Assembly: GCA_928212115.1 (NCBI GenBank)
Contig: CAKMRJ010005412.1
Coordinates: 252,112,484-252,176,483 of the forward strand
Origin: Lactuca virosa
Taxonomy: Eukaryota > Streptophyta > Magnoliopsida > Asterales > Asteraceae
Reading direction: 5' to 3'
DNA: 64,000 nt
Shown here: in pieces, positions 51,689 to 63,137 of the stretch
How the letters are laid out: every line of letters begins with the position of its first letter
How positions within the stretch are numbered: the stretch's first letter is position 1
The notes under the pieces: generated by a model
Told to the model about the DNA's origin: nothing
Database searches by the model: none
Seen by the model: only the letters and a program-made list of their open reading frames with translations
Translations under genes and position numbers: made by a program

Positions 51689-54149
51689 TGTGACATCCCC
51701 ATTTTCACGGCCAGAAAAGACCGATTTTTTTATGCTTGTTTGAAAATCAGAGTAACATTTTAAAAAAAAAGTGTTGCGGAATTTGTCCCAAAACAAAAAT
51801 ATGATAAAGATTTATCAAAAGCATTTCCAAAGAAATGTATTTCATTAAAAGACTCGGGATGTCATGTTCGATACAGATCAAAAGCATAAACAGTACAATA
51901 TAAGCCTTACTACATTATTTCATATCTACAAGCCTATATCCGTAATCCCTCATCCAAAACATCACATCTATGCTCGAGCGCCACTACCTGTAATACATGA
52001 AACTGAGTGGGTCAGGCTTGGGAGCCTGGTGAGCACATAGGGTTTTCAACCCACAATAAATAAGTTTATTAATTTCATCAATCAATAATAATCCGATTAC
52101 CCGTTCCCGTTATCCTCACTTTACGTCCCTAAACACCTATCATAAGGGACCTAGCCTAAGGATCATCATCGGGATGGACACTACTGTTAAGGGGGTTCCT
52201 TAGCAATAAATGTCCTAAAGGCAACCATGAGGGGGATGGAGTACACCGGTGAACACATCATTCACAAACACCTACAGGTTGCGAGTCTGCCAGCGTTCCA
52301 CTGGATTGTCTAGAAGAGTCCGTGGTCGTCATCTGTACTCCGCTAGATGACTGGATCACCAACAACATCGAGGCCTCTCATCATTTTATCACACATCGTC
52401 TTATTACATCTACCCATGTTTTACCCCAACATTTTTGTAGATATAAAATACATATATACAGTTTAAATCATGAAAAACGTGTATAAAATCATTCATCTAA
52501 CATAAACAGCAAGTATTCAGATAATATGCACACATATCACGTAATTTATATAAAATACTTCATATCTATGTGTAAGATGAAAGTAACTATGCACTCACCT
52601 GATTAGGTGGTGACTCGGTACTCGAATAGCACTTCGTTATCTCAAAACAATTTTTCCTTGGTCAAAACCTAGTATTAATACCACTAGGGTTTAGTTTTAA
52701 CATTAACCGCGACTAATTAATTGTCTGGCTATTATTATTATTATATAAGCGTTAAATAACACTCAATATAACTCATAATAATAGCCCAAATAATTATTTT
52801 AAGGACCTAATAACATTACTATAATTATTTAAAAGTTATATTAAAAATTGCGTAGTCGTAGCTTACTTACAGCGGATTTTAAAGAAAACTGGGCTTTGCT
52901 CGGAGCAGCGTTTCTGAAACCGAAAGACCCTTTTTCTCGGGACTCTGGGAGCCTCGGGGCTTCCTTAGGGTGCTAGGGGATCACCTAGGCTTAGGGGAGG
53001 GTTAAAACCCTTAGAGAGAGAAAGTTATTTAGAGAGAGAAAGAAAATGGTGTGAAAAACCCGGAGACCCTCGCAGGTATTTATAGTCGCAAAGCCTCTCG
53101 GTTACGCTGGGCGTCCAGCCGTCTACGCGGGGCGTAGGCTTCGGATAAGATCACCAGCTCGGATCCAGCTGGCTCGCACGCGCCTACTCTCGGAAGTGGA
53201 GCAGATCAGTATGCCGGGCGTACTCAATTTCGGACGCGAGGCGTAGCGAAGGGCGACGTGTCCTTCATCCGAAGCGAGCCGTGATCAGCAAGCGACGGTC
53301 CAGATTATGCCACGTCATCAATCGAGCAACAAATTTCGCAAATTCGAGTCTAAACTTTAAAAATTCGTATCTTCCGCACACGAGCTCCGTTTTCGACATT
53401 CTTTATATCCACGCGTAGGCGGGAACGCACTGTACAACTTTCGTTTAGACTCCGTCGGCTAATTTTGACTTTATTTTAAAAGTTATATTTTTAACAGGCC
53501 GGGACAGGATTGGTCCGTTAAAAATTCATAACTTCCTCATCCGACGTCCGTTTTCGTCTGTTTTTTTTATCGTTGTGCTACTATTAACGAGATCTTCGAT
53601 TCTCGTTTAGGTTGTGTCGGCTAAAAACCGTTCGATCTAATATTCGAACTTCGGGCTGTACACTGCTAAGCCGAAACTTCGAAAAATCATAACTTCCTCA
53701 TACGAAGTCAGATTTGGGCGTCCTTTTTATGGACGCTCTCGGTTTAACGTTTTCTACGACTTCCGTTTAGATCGCTAAGGCTAAAAATCGCTCTATCGTA
53801 AATTCACTATTTACGCTTCCCGGTATCGTGACGGTTTCATCACGAAACTTCGACGGGTCATAACTTCTTCGTTATAACTCGGATTTTGGCGTTCTTTATA
53901 TCTCCGGAATCCTTGTTTCGACCACTACGACTTTATGTAAAGATATCGGGCTTATATCATACTTTAATTTTGACGCTTATTTTTATTCTTTATTAATTAT
54001 ACATTTATAATTAAATAATAAGCACATAAATTCACATAATTCACAAAATACTCAAATATTTCATCTTTATTACATCAAAAGAGTTACAATAGTTGACCTA
54101 AACTATTACATCGTCTAAAAATGATTAGCCCCGAAACCCGGACGTTACA
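51689..54149 (-). mobile_element. SL-C: solo LTR inside integrase
   Basis: Plus-strand start TGTGACATCCC and end GACGTTACA, flanked by CCAAC (51684-51688, 54150-54154). Minus-strand features: four U3 modules (anchors at 53859, 53688, 53527, 53366; steps 171, 161, 161), TACGC...GCGTA palindromes (53100-53250), TATAAATA at 53084-53077, donor CAG/GTGAGT at 52598 and acceptor TATTACAG/GTAG at 51985. It is 2461 bp and has no coding region. Removing it rejoins the integrase frame. Confidence 0.92.
51985..52598 (-). other. Intron-like interval of SL-C
   Basis: A perfect CAG/GTGAGT donor and a TATTACAG/GTAG acceptor bound 614 bp. The interior aligns with the corresponding stretch of LTR-B (about 39564-40270), where the donor is kept but the acceptor reads CACAAG. 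Confidence 0.5.
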
Positions 54150-54154
54150 CCAAC

Positions 54155-54208
54155 TCCCACCAAAATCTTTGACACAAGACTGCAACATATCCTCAAGTGT
54201 CTGGATGG
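54155..54208 (-). pseudogene. Integrase segment stranded between two solo LTRs
   Basis: This short piece encodes RTIQTLEDMLQSCVKDFGGS on the minus strand, the conserved stretch just after the integrase catalytic Glu. It joins 56606 on its 5' side and 51683 on its 3' side once SL-D and SL-C are removed, proving both are later insertions. Confidence 0.88.
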
Positions 54209-54364
54209 TCCGCTGTAACAACCCGATATTTCGAATCAACGTAACGATCCAAAGTCAAGTATGGTAACCTATCTTAATATAATAGGAATAACGTCAAAAA
54301 TGAAATGTTCAAAAATATCAATGTGAATGTAATACATGGTAGATATCGTATCAAGGTTTTCAAA

Positions 54365-54910
54365 AATATAAAGAACACTAAAATCTGAGTTATAACGAAG
54401 AAGTTATGACCAATCGAAAATCCGCAACAAAACCGGCAAAACACTGTTAAGCGTAAAACATGAAATTTCAATAAAATACTTTTCAGCCTTAGGTATCTAA
54501 ATGAAAGTCGTAGATATCATTAAAACGTAAACGTACATAAAAAGAACGTCCAGATCTGACTTCATATGAGGAAGTTATGATTTTTATAAGTTTAGGATAT
54601 AGCAGTAGACAGCTAAAAACTCGAAGTAGAGATCGAGCCACTTTTAGCCAACGCAACCTAAACAAGAATCAAAGATCTCGACAATAGTAGTACTACGGTA
54701 AAAAGACAGACAAAATCGGACGTCGGATGAAGAAGTTATGGATTTTTAACGGACTTTTCCGGTCCCGGCCTGTTAAAAATATAATATTAAAAATAAAGTC
54801 AAAATTAGCCGACGGAGTCTAAACGAAAGTTGTAGAGCATAATCTCACCTATGCGTGGATATAAAGAACATAGAAATCGGAGCTCGTATGCAAGAGATAT
54901 GAATTTCTGA
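54365..54910 (+). repeat. Four-module U3 repeat of SL-D
   Basis: GAAGTTATG anchors at 54400, 54571, 54732 and a diverged one near 54892 give steps of 171, 161 and about 160 bp. Each is preceded by an A-rich AAAGAAC-type block and a Cys/Thr-like CTGACTTCATATGAG segment. Confidence 0.8.
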
Positions 54911-54943
54911 AGTTCGGGGCACGAAACCCCACACTGTCAGAAA

Positions 54944-55079
54944 CTCACGACGTGAGACTGAAGCTCACGACGTGAGCTTGTGATTGATGGGTTCCAGAGC
55001 ATGGCCAGCAGACGTCGCGTCAACGGAAGAGATAAGATCAAAACTCACGACGTGAGCAACTCCATGCTCACGACGTGAG
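54944..55079. promoter_or_regulatory. CTCACGACGTGAG palindromes upstream of SL-D TATA
   Basis: Four perfect copies at 54944-54956, 54963-54977, 55044-55056 and 55067-55079. The second extends to the 19-nt AAGCTCACGACGTGAGCTT. All CpGs are intact. The last ends 16 bp before TATAAATA (55096-55103). Confidence 0.85.
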
Positions 55080-55327
55080 ATCCAAAATCACTCCCTATAA
55101 ATAGAAATCAAAGGTCTCGGGTTTAGGCAGCTCAACTCTACTTCCCTTTCTACTTTTACTCTGTGTTAAGCATCCCGAGACTACTCCGACGCCCCGGTTA
55201 CGTGTCGAAGCCCTAAAAGAAACCCTAAGTCCCGAAGTTCCCGAGATTTCCGAGAAATCGACTTCTTTCGAGTCGAAGTGCTGCCCGAGCAAAGTATCGT
55301 CTTCATAAAAATCGTCACTTCTATCGA

Positions 55328-56363
55328 GTGAGTTCATACCCCTATCACTACACTTTCAAATAATTTTAAATGATTTTAAACACTTTTACGGGGGGGGGGG
55401 GGGGGGGGAATACAAGTAAACACACGGTTAAACTCGGGTGAAAAACATCAATCTTTTTCTATACTTATCTTACTATTGTTATAACTATCATATGAAGTCG
55501 TTAACATGCAAAACATCACACATCGCAACTTTACCCTCATGGGATACAATATGTTTTATAAATAGAAATATGTTTTATTTATATATTTGCATACTACATC
55601 ATACCAAGGGTAACCATTTCAACTATAACATCATGTTTATACAAGAAAATACAACTCATTATTATGCCTTTGTTAACACTGTAGAAAGGGTAATCATTTC
55701 AAAAAAATCATTCATATATTTTTTCCAAATACGTGACTTAATTAAGAATATGTGAGTCATTCGTCTTCACCATACCTGTCAAGGTACCACTAGAAAGCCC
55801 TGTTTTATAACCAGAGTCTTTGTTGTGAGAACGTGATAAGTGTGTATAGATCTATACGGGACTGATGATCTCGCGCCCTGACTGTTAGCTACAGTCCACG
55901 GGGTGAAAAATATCATAACGCTTCGACGCCTGAAGAACATCGCCGCAGGCAAATCCATCATAGTATGGTTATGAAAACTCACAGGATAGACAATTATTAT
56001 GGTATTTATGTTTTTACGGGAAAAGTAATATTACAGTTATTTTTACATGAAATTACAAACTTCTTATAGTTTTGTTTACTAATAAAACTATGCATCATCA
56101 TTTTAAGTATGATATATTTACTTCCAAATTACAGTCTTGGGCATTTGAGACTACTCCTCACTTTTAGGAAAATATAGGTTTTTCCTGGTTCGATACATTC
56201 ATTTTATACAAACAACGATTCATAACTCCTTTTATGAGAAAATATCGGATTTTCTGGAAAACAAACATAAACTTTCGAATGGCATACATTTATACAAATA
56301 TATACTATGAACTCACCAACTTAAATGTTGGCACTTTTTCTTTGAAATAACTTGTATTCTCAG
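55328..56363 (+). other. Intron-like interval of SL-D
   Basis: TCGA/GTGAGTTCATACCCC opens and TTGTATTCTCAG/GGAATC closes a 1036-bp AT-rich interval; AACTCACCAA precedes the acceptor. LTR-F shows the same donor and acceptor blocks on the opposite strand. Confidence 0.45.
55390..55408. repeat. Homopolymer G19
   Basis: Nineteen consecutive G in otherwise AT-rich DNA. It could be real or a sequencing/assembly artefact. Confidence 0.9.
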
Positions 56364-56605
56364 GGAATCGCTAAACCAGGTTAGCAACTGCTTTTGGGGA
56401 CTAATGCTCTCACGTTAGTAATATCTTTTGGAACATCATATTGTATTTGACTTTTGAAACATGTAATACAACAATCATGTAAAGTTTTCAAATATATGTC
56501 ATGGTGGTGTGTACTTTCTTTACTATTCAATTGTTATGATACTGTATATGACGTCCTCCGCCCCCGAATGTTTCCGCCGTTCAGGTTTGGGGGTGTGACA
56601 TCCGC

Positions 56606-57177
56606 TCACTCTAGCCGTCAGTCTGCGGATGATAAATAGTGTTGAAATGTATCCTCGTACCCAGTTCCTTGTGGAACGTCTGCCAGAATCGGTAAGTGAA
56701 CCAAACATTTCGGGCTGATACAATGGAGACCGGAACCCTATGACGAGCAACAACCTCCCGAACAAACACATCGACTAATTTCTCGGCCGAGGAGCTCTCC
56801 CGGATGGCCAAAAAGTGGGCACTCTTGGTTAATCGATCCACGATGACCCGGATAGCATCAAAACACTTAGCAGTCTTCGGTAGCTTGGTGATAAAATCCA
56901 TGGTAATATGTTCCCACTTCCACATCGGAACCTCCAAAGGCTGCAGCTTGTCATGCGGCCTCTAATGCTCGAACTTGACCATCCTATAGGTCAAGCACCT
57001 CTCAACGTACCAGGATATCTCCCTCTTCATACACGGCCACCGGTAACTTAGTCTCAAATCCCGATACATCTTGGTGGCTCCCGGGTGTATCGAAAAGCGA
57101 GACTTATGTTCCTCCTCCAAAACTATCTGTTTGATCCCACCAAAAACTGGAACCCATACCCGACCACACCGGGTCAA
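56606..57177 (-). pseudogene. Gypsy integrase N-terminal and catalytic core
   Basis: The 57180-56962 frame is the zinc-binding part (HKSRFSIHPGATKMYRDLR, then CMKREISWYVERCLTYR; the usual second Cys of the last pair is Tyr). The 56937-56611 frame is the catalytic core, with MDFITKLP carrying the first Asp and HPQTDG before the Glu. The second catalytic Asp region reads SARN instead of an acidic pair, and a TAG follows QTDG. The integrase is therefore inactive on several counts. Confidence 0.85.
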
Positions 57178-57182
57178 CAATC

Positions 57183-58013
57183 TGATGGGCTTTTAGCATT
57201 ACATCCTTCCTATGGTGTACATGCAACCCTAATTGCTTTGATCTAGGTTTTTCTAATTTGAACATACAACTATGAATACCAAAGCAATAACCCTATGACT
57301 AGCATACATATTTCGAAATTGACATATGATTAGGGTTAGAAACTTTACCTCTCTTGTTATGTAGCAATAACAAGTTTAATCCTTCTTGATATTGACTTCT
57401 GAAAGCCATTGCCCCAAGTGTTGCACCTCTAATGGAGTCACAAAAACTCAATGCAAAGGATGACTTAGGAGAGAGGAAGAATTCGGCCAGGGCTTCCCAG
57501 AAATTCATAGGGGCGAATTCCACTAGCAAAGGGTTCCTTATATAGTTGTGTGGGCTGCTAGGGTTTTCAGGAGGAACCCCTAAGACCTAACTTAGGCAAC
57601 AAGCAGCCCATGAACTCCTTCCTTAGAGCCCATGGACGAAATCTATAGGGCTTCCCTATAGGATTTCGTCCACTCCACTCTATGGAGTCCATCAGCCCAA
57701 TTATGCAACTATCAATGATTTGCATAACAATCCCCCAATTATTAATCAGTCTCTTTTAATCCTAAAATTAATACTTGATTAATTTATGATTAATTACTAA
57801 TTAATAATATGATTTCCAAATAATATATTAATCTTGTAATATATTAATAAAACCATTTTGAGTACCAATTTATTATTCATATAATAAATTATACTCTCTC
57901 TCCTCTTGTCATCCTATCAAGTTTCATGAGTGAAGGCAACCCAAAAGGACCATGCTCATAATCAAATCAAGTACATACCAAAGTATTTATGGGCTTAGAC
58001 ACCTAATCCAACA
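57183..58013 (-). mobile_element. Solo copia LTR of the E lineage
   Basis: Plus-strand start TGATGGGCTTTTAGC and end CTAATCCAACA, flanked by CAATC (57178-57182, 58014-58018). The minus-strand start TGTTGGATTAGGTGTC matches the E1 LTR. It is 831 bp and separates RNase H from integrase of the gypsy element. Confidence 0.93.
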
Positions 58014-58627
58014 CAATCCCCAACTATCGATGACAAATCTATAGATCTCGCCCCTGATCCTCTCCTGTTTCCAGTTCTCCTTATTGACTCCTTCTTCCTG
58101 GGCCCCTCTGATCAAATCCAAAATTAGAGAATCAGTAGATATCCTCATACACATACCCCCGACCGAAGATACTGTCGACTTGCGGCTTAAAGCATCCGGT
58201 ACCACATTCGCTTTACCTAGATGGCAAAGGATCTCGCAGTCATAATCCTTGACCACGTCAAACCACCTGCGCTGTCTCATGTTCAAGTTCGGCTTGTCTA
58301 TAAGATATCGCAAACTCTTGTGATCTGTGTAGATAGTACACCGGACCCCATACAAGTAGTGCCGCCAAATCTTGAGGGCAAACACTACTGCCCCAACTCC
58401 AGATCATGAGTAGGATATCGTGCCTCATGCGGATTCAGCTGCCGAGAAGCATACACAATCACTCGCCCCCTCTGCATAAGAACCGCCCGTAAACCAGTGA
58501 TGGATGCATCACAAAATACAACAAAATCCTCAACACCCTCCGAAAGGGTCAACATTGGGGCCTCGCATAATCTCTGTCGTAGCGTATCAAACGCCATCTT
58601 CTGCTCAGGGCCCCATCGGAAATCCAT
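58014..58627 (-). pseudogene. Gypsy RNase H and linker
   Basis: The 58627-58385 frame starts with the end of RT/thumb and enters RNase H (FVVFCDASITGLRAVLMQ with the first Asp). The 58385-58014 frame continues with YTDHKSLRYL and the VVPDALSR motif that ends the domain. A frameshift or stop at 58385 splits it. The linker to integrase is cut by the solo LTR to the left. Confidence 0.85.
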
Positions 58628-58639
58628 GCCCTTCCTCGT

Positions 58640-59561
58640 CAGACAAGTGAAGGGTACAACAATCTTGGAGAAATCCTGGATAAATCTTCGATAATATCAT
58701 GCTAAACCCAACAAACTCCTGATCTCTGAGGGAGACTTCAGAACGTCCCACTGCATCACAACCTCAATCTTGGCCGGATTGACCAAAATCCAATTCTGGT
58801 TAACGAGATGCCCTAGGAACTGGACCTCTCACACTTCAAGAACTTGGAATACAACCATTCTCGCCTCAACACTCCTAAAAGCTCTCGAAGGTGCTCCTCG
58901 TGTTGTTCTCTGGTCTTGGAATACACCAAGATATCATCAATAAAAAAAATTGATCGAGCGAGCATTAGCCTGCACACCTGATTCATCAAATCCATAAACA
59001 CTATAGGTGCATTGGTGAGCCCAAATGGCATCACCATGAACTTGTAATGCCCATAACGAGTCTTTACTACAGTATTCTCCATGTCCTCCTCTCTAACCCT
59101 CACCCGATGATACCCCGACCTCAGATCAATCTTGGAGAACCAAGATGCTCTCTGCAACTGATCAAAGAGGTCATAAATCCACAGAAGGGGATAACGGTTC
59201 TCCACCGTCAACTTGTTCAACTCCCGGTAATCAATGCACATCCAGTGTGAACCATCCTTCTTATTGATGAACAATATTGGTGCTCCCAAGGTGAACTGCT
59301 CAGTCTGATGAACTGCTTGCCTAACAACTCCTGAAGCTGAGAGGAGAACTTCTACATCTCGGGCGGTGCCAAACGGTGCGCCACCTTGGCAATCAGATCC
59401 GCACCTGGAACTAGGTCAATCCTGAACACCATCTGCCTCTCAGGAGGCACACCGGGTAACTCCTCTGGAAATACATCTGCAAACTCCCTAACAACCGACA
59501 CATCTGAAACCGAAACCTGCTCCTCAAACCGAGTATCAATCATATAGGAAGGATAATCCAT
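58640..59561 (-). pseudogene. Gypsy reverse transcriptase
   Basis: The 59561-59352 frame covers the region before RT (FADVFPEELPGVPP). The 59289-58813 frame holds RT motifs GAPILFINKKDGS, CIDYRELNKLT, KIDLRSGYH and the catalytic FIDD. The expected VRKKDGS-type context is kept, but the frame is broken near 59289-59352 and after 58813. Confidence 0.86.
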
Positions 59562-59675
59562 ACAACCATGCTGAATGTACTACCGAGCCCTAGCCACCGA
59601 ACAAAATCCTGACCCAATCCTGGTACCCGCTCCATAGATGACCAGTTCTCCCCCACTTGGGGTTCGAACTATCAC

Positions 59676-60062
59676 TCACTGACCCTTGCATTCTATCATA
59701 GCACCAAACCCGCTCACCCAATCCATCCCCACTATCACGCATACATCCCACATAGGAATAGGAATCAAATCAATCAAATAAGGCACCCTGAAAATCTCCA
59801 AGACACAACCCTGATACATACTGGATGCAAAAATCCCATGTTCGTTGGTGATAAAAACCCACAACGGACACTCAAACTCGCTAAGGGTAAGATCAAAATC
59901 CCTACTAAAATACCGAGACATAAAGGACCGACTCGCGCCTGAGTCGAATAACACAAGAGCAGGCAAAGAATTCCCTAAGAATGTACCTATTAGAAACATA
60001 AACATAAGCATACCATAAAATAATTGACATAATGATAAATGGAAACATATCAGTAACGACAT
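59676..60062 (-). pseudogene. Gypsy aspartic protease
   Basis: The active-site motif LVLFDSGASRSFMS lies near 59937-59960, followed by IVGMDWVSGFGA and IECKGQ, the flap and C-terminal landmarks of gypsy protease. The frame is open here but is not joined to gag or RT. Confidence 0.85.
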
Positions 60063-60249
60063 CTAGCGCCGCCCTGGCCTCCTCTGCCGTGAGCTGAAAA
60101 GCATGACCTCGATCCGTCGGGGGCTCCGTCCTACCCTGTCGCCCATCAGTGAGCCTCAAAGTAGCTGGCATTGGGGCCTGTACCGGTCTTGCAGTGAGCA
60201 AAGGAAAGTTGGTCCTTACATGGCCAACCTGATCGTAGTGATAACAGAT

Positions 60250-61157
60250 CCTGGTGGTCGGTGTCGGAACCTGCTAGCAAGAATCATTGGCATAATGCCC
60301 ATCCTTGCCACATTTGTGGCACCTAAACGAAGATCGACAAGAACACTCATGAACTTTTCCACACTTGCCACAAGTGCGGCTCCTCTGACTCCCCGATCTC
60401 ACATCAGCGGCCTTGAACCGCTTCGCCACAGGCTGCGACTGCACCAGAGCTTGCCTCCGCTCCCTTATCTGGAGCTCCAACTCAATCTCCCGCTGCCTAG
60501 CAGCCTCCTGTAATTCCACAAGTGTACCATAGTGCTGAGTAGACACAAGCTGGCGGATGTTCGTCTTGAGCATGCTCAAGTACCAGGTCATTTGAGCTTT
60601 CTCAGAAGCAGCAAACTCATGGCAAAACAATGCTCTCTCAGTAAACATCTTGGTGATCTTAGTCACCGACTTCGTCCCCTGCCTTAGATCCAAATACTCC
60701 TGGGCTAGTCTCTCCCTCTCAACCAATGGAACATATCTCGTGTGAAACATCTCAGAGAACTGCTCCCATGAAACAAAAGCCCTCTACTCTGGAATGTAAG
60801 AGCTAGTGACCAATCTCCACCAATCCTTTTCTCCAGACTGAAGAAGGTTTAGAGCGCACTTGACCTTCTGGTCAGCTAGGCAGGAGCAAGTAAAGAAACA
60901 TCCCTCAACATCTGACAGCCACCTTATAGCAATGATCGGATCCTGAACCCCATCAAACACAAGGGGATTCGTATTGTCGAAGTCCCTGTACTGGAAGGAT
61001 CTCCCCCCCCCCCCCCGGCGCCAATCCCATAGGAGCGACGATTGCGGTAGATGCAGCAGTGGGAACCTCAGTGAGAGCAACGTAACGGTCATCAAAGTAC
61101 TCAATCATGGCAGTCTTGATAGACCCAAACAACGCCAATATCGATCCCTGGACAGCA
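60250..61157 (-). pseudogene. Gypsy gag, main part
   Basis: Frames 61104-60784 and 60750-60274 encode the retrotransposon gag domain (DPIIAIRWLSDVEGCF, then EQFSEMFHTRYVPLVERERLAQE) and two zinc-binding strings. These are CGKCGKVHECSC and a full CCHC knuckle, CHKCGKDGHYANDSC. A TAG at 60786-60784 interrupts it. The C14 homopolymer at 61003-61016 lies in the N-terminal linker and shifts the frame. Confidence 0.85.
61003..61016. repeat. Homopolymer C14
   Basis: Fourteen consecutive C within gag (a Gly run on the coding strand). The length is a likely source of frame ambiguity. Confidence 0.9.
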
Positions 61158-61162
61158 ATCAC

Positions 61163-61901
61163 TAATGGGTTTTGAGCACTATAACATCCCTATGGTGCAC
61201 ATACAACCCTATTTATATATGCAATAAATAATTTTCCAAAGCATGAAGCCTAACTAGCATGCATCATGATATATGAATCATAAAACTAGTTAGAAGATTA
61301 CATCATTTTGTAGGTTGTTGAATTTTGCCTTTCAAGAGCATAGCACCTCAAGTGTGATGCCTCTAATAAGTCACAAACACCACCAACAATTGGAGAAATT
61401 GAGAGAGAGGTTAGGAGCACCCTAAAATTGGCTATACCCTTGCTATGTCACACATGCATCTAATTTTGGGGCCTAAAGGGTTACATATATAGTGTTAGAA
61501 ATCCAAGAGTCATATGTAACCCTAATCCTTACACTTAGGCTTATGATCCATAACTCATGTTGACTAACTCTTCATGGATTTTGACATAAACTTAGTCCAT
61601 CATGGATCAATAGCCCAAACCATATGTATCACTAATTTGCATAATTGGTCCCTATTAATTTAATTAGTCTCTTTTGATCACTAAATTAATTCCAAATTAA
61701 TTCTTGATCAATACTAATTAAATAATATTATTTCCCAATTAATATATTGTACTTATAATATATTAATGAATCATAACTAACCTCTTTCTCAAATATCCAT
61801 CCTATCAGATTGTTCTGGTGAAGGCAACCCAACAGGACCATGCTACTATCAGGTTAAGTACATACATATTATAGTTATGGGCTTAGATACCTAATCCAAC
61901 A
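61163..61901 (-). mobile_element. Solo copia LTR of the E lineage
   Basis: Plus-strand start TAATGGGTTTTGAGC (TG changed to TA) and end CTAATCCAACA, flanked by ATCAC (61158-61162, 61902-61906). It is 739 bp and interrupts the gag N-terminus. Confidence 0.92.
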
Positions 61902-62008
61902 ATCACAACCTCAGAAGAAATCAACGCCCTAATCTCCTCCTCATTCAACCATGGCCTATCATGGCCACTCGATCCAACTACTGACTCGAATCTCCTCGTA
62001 ACCACCAT
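61902..62008 (-). pseudogene. Gypsy gag N-terminus
   Basis: ATG at 62008-62006 opens MVVTRRFESVVG followed by RPWLNEEEIRALISSEVV, a typical gag start, which then runs into the solo LTR. The frame resumes at 61157. Confidence 0.75.
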
Positions 62009-62801
62009 AATGAAACTAAACCAGAAAATATCAGACGAGGCGCATTTCATACCATATGAGCTATTCCAAACAACAAAACACTAGGGTTTGTGACTTCCCT
62101 GCTATGCGTACGGGTCCTATGCTTCCAGTGGTACGTGTCCATACTACCTTTTGCACCTACCCGTATTTGTCTCAGAAGATCATCATAACAACCCTAACAG
62201 CACACACCAGAATATGCATACATCATATTCTCACTTCCTAGAGAAAGGCTAGACATTATTCAACTGGTCGACTATTCTCAAATAACCCATTCATGAAACT
62301 CCCACCAACCCTGCAGCACTCGTGTATGCTAATCATACATAACACTGGGTCCTATAGACAGTCGAATATCTGATTCTACCATAAGCCCTTCATCAAACAA
62401 GAATAGAAAATAAGGTTAAACCAAACATTCTCAGGCTATAAAATCTTAGTTATGTAAAACTATGATGCATACACTAAGAAACTATAGTAATGATGTCAAT
62501 TCCATACAAGAAAGAAACCCTAGGCCCATTCATCAATTATTAGGAAATTCTATCATGTAATTCCTGAAGATCCCTAGCCTATCACTAGCATGTTTTTCTA
62601 ACATAAACATAATATCAAATAACAATTTGGGTAGCTTGGGGTATACTTTCTTGCTCCGGCTGATCGTACACATCACATCCTTCCTTGTTTACTTTTGAAA
62701 AAAAATTGAACATCAGTTTAAAAAAAACTTTTGCAGTTCCCTAGTTTGAGTCTGGATTCACGCTAATCCAATTCTCTCAAACCAAGGCTCTGACACCAAC
62801 T
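62009..62801 (-). other. Gypsy leader and primer-binding site
   Basis: About 790 bp without conserved coding. At 62783-62799 the plus strand reads AAGGCTCTGACACCAAC, so the minus strand has TGGTGTCAGAGCC directly after the LTR, a one-base variant of the tRNA-Met primer site. Confidence 0.75.
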
Positions 62802-63056
62802 TGTAACACCCTAAAATCACAATGAATTTAAAATTTTCAAAACCAACCATGAATCAATATTATTTACAAAAAAAAATCATTGTTTCAAAAAGCATTGTTT
62901 CAAATCAGATTTTTCCCAAGACCCAGAGACATGAAATAGGAAGTTGTGTACGATCACGCCTTTGTCTTCCCACGATCCTCTAAAGTACTTGAAACGATAA
63001 ACTAAAAACGGTAAGCCAAAGTTTAGTGAGTTCCCCAAAAGTACAATCACACACAT

Positions 63057-63137
<81 letters not shown>

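Larger units (their letters stand above)
54214..56600 (+). mobile_element. SL-D: solo LTR inside integrase
   Basis: Starts TGTAACAACCCG, ends GGGGGTGTGACA, flanked by TCCGC (54209-54213, 56601-56605). It has four U3 modules (anchors 54400, 54571, 54732, about 54892), four CTCACGACGTGAG palindromes (54944-55079), TATAAATA at 55096-55103, donor-like GTGAGT at 55328 and acceptor-like TATTCTCAG at 56363. Length 2387 bp, no coding capacity. Confidence 0.92.
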
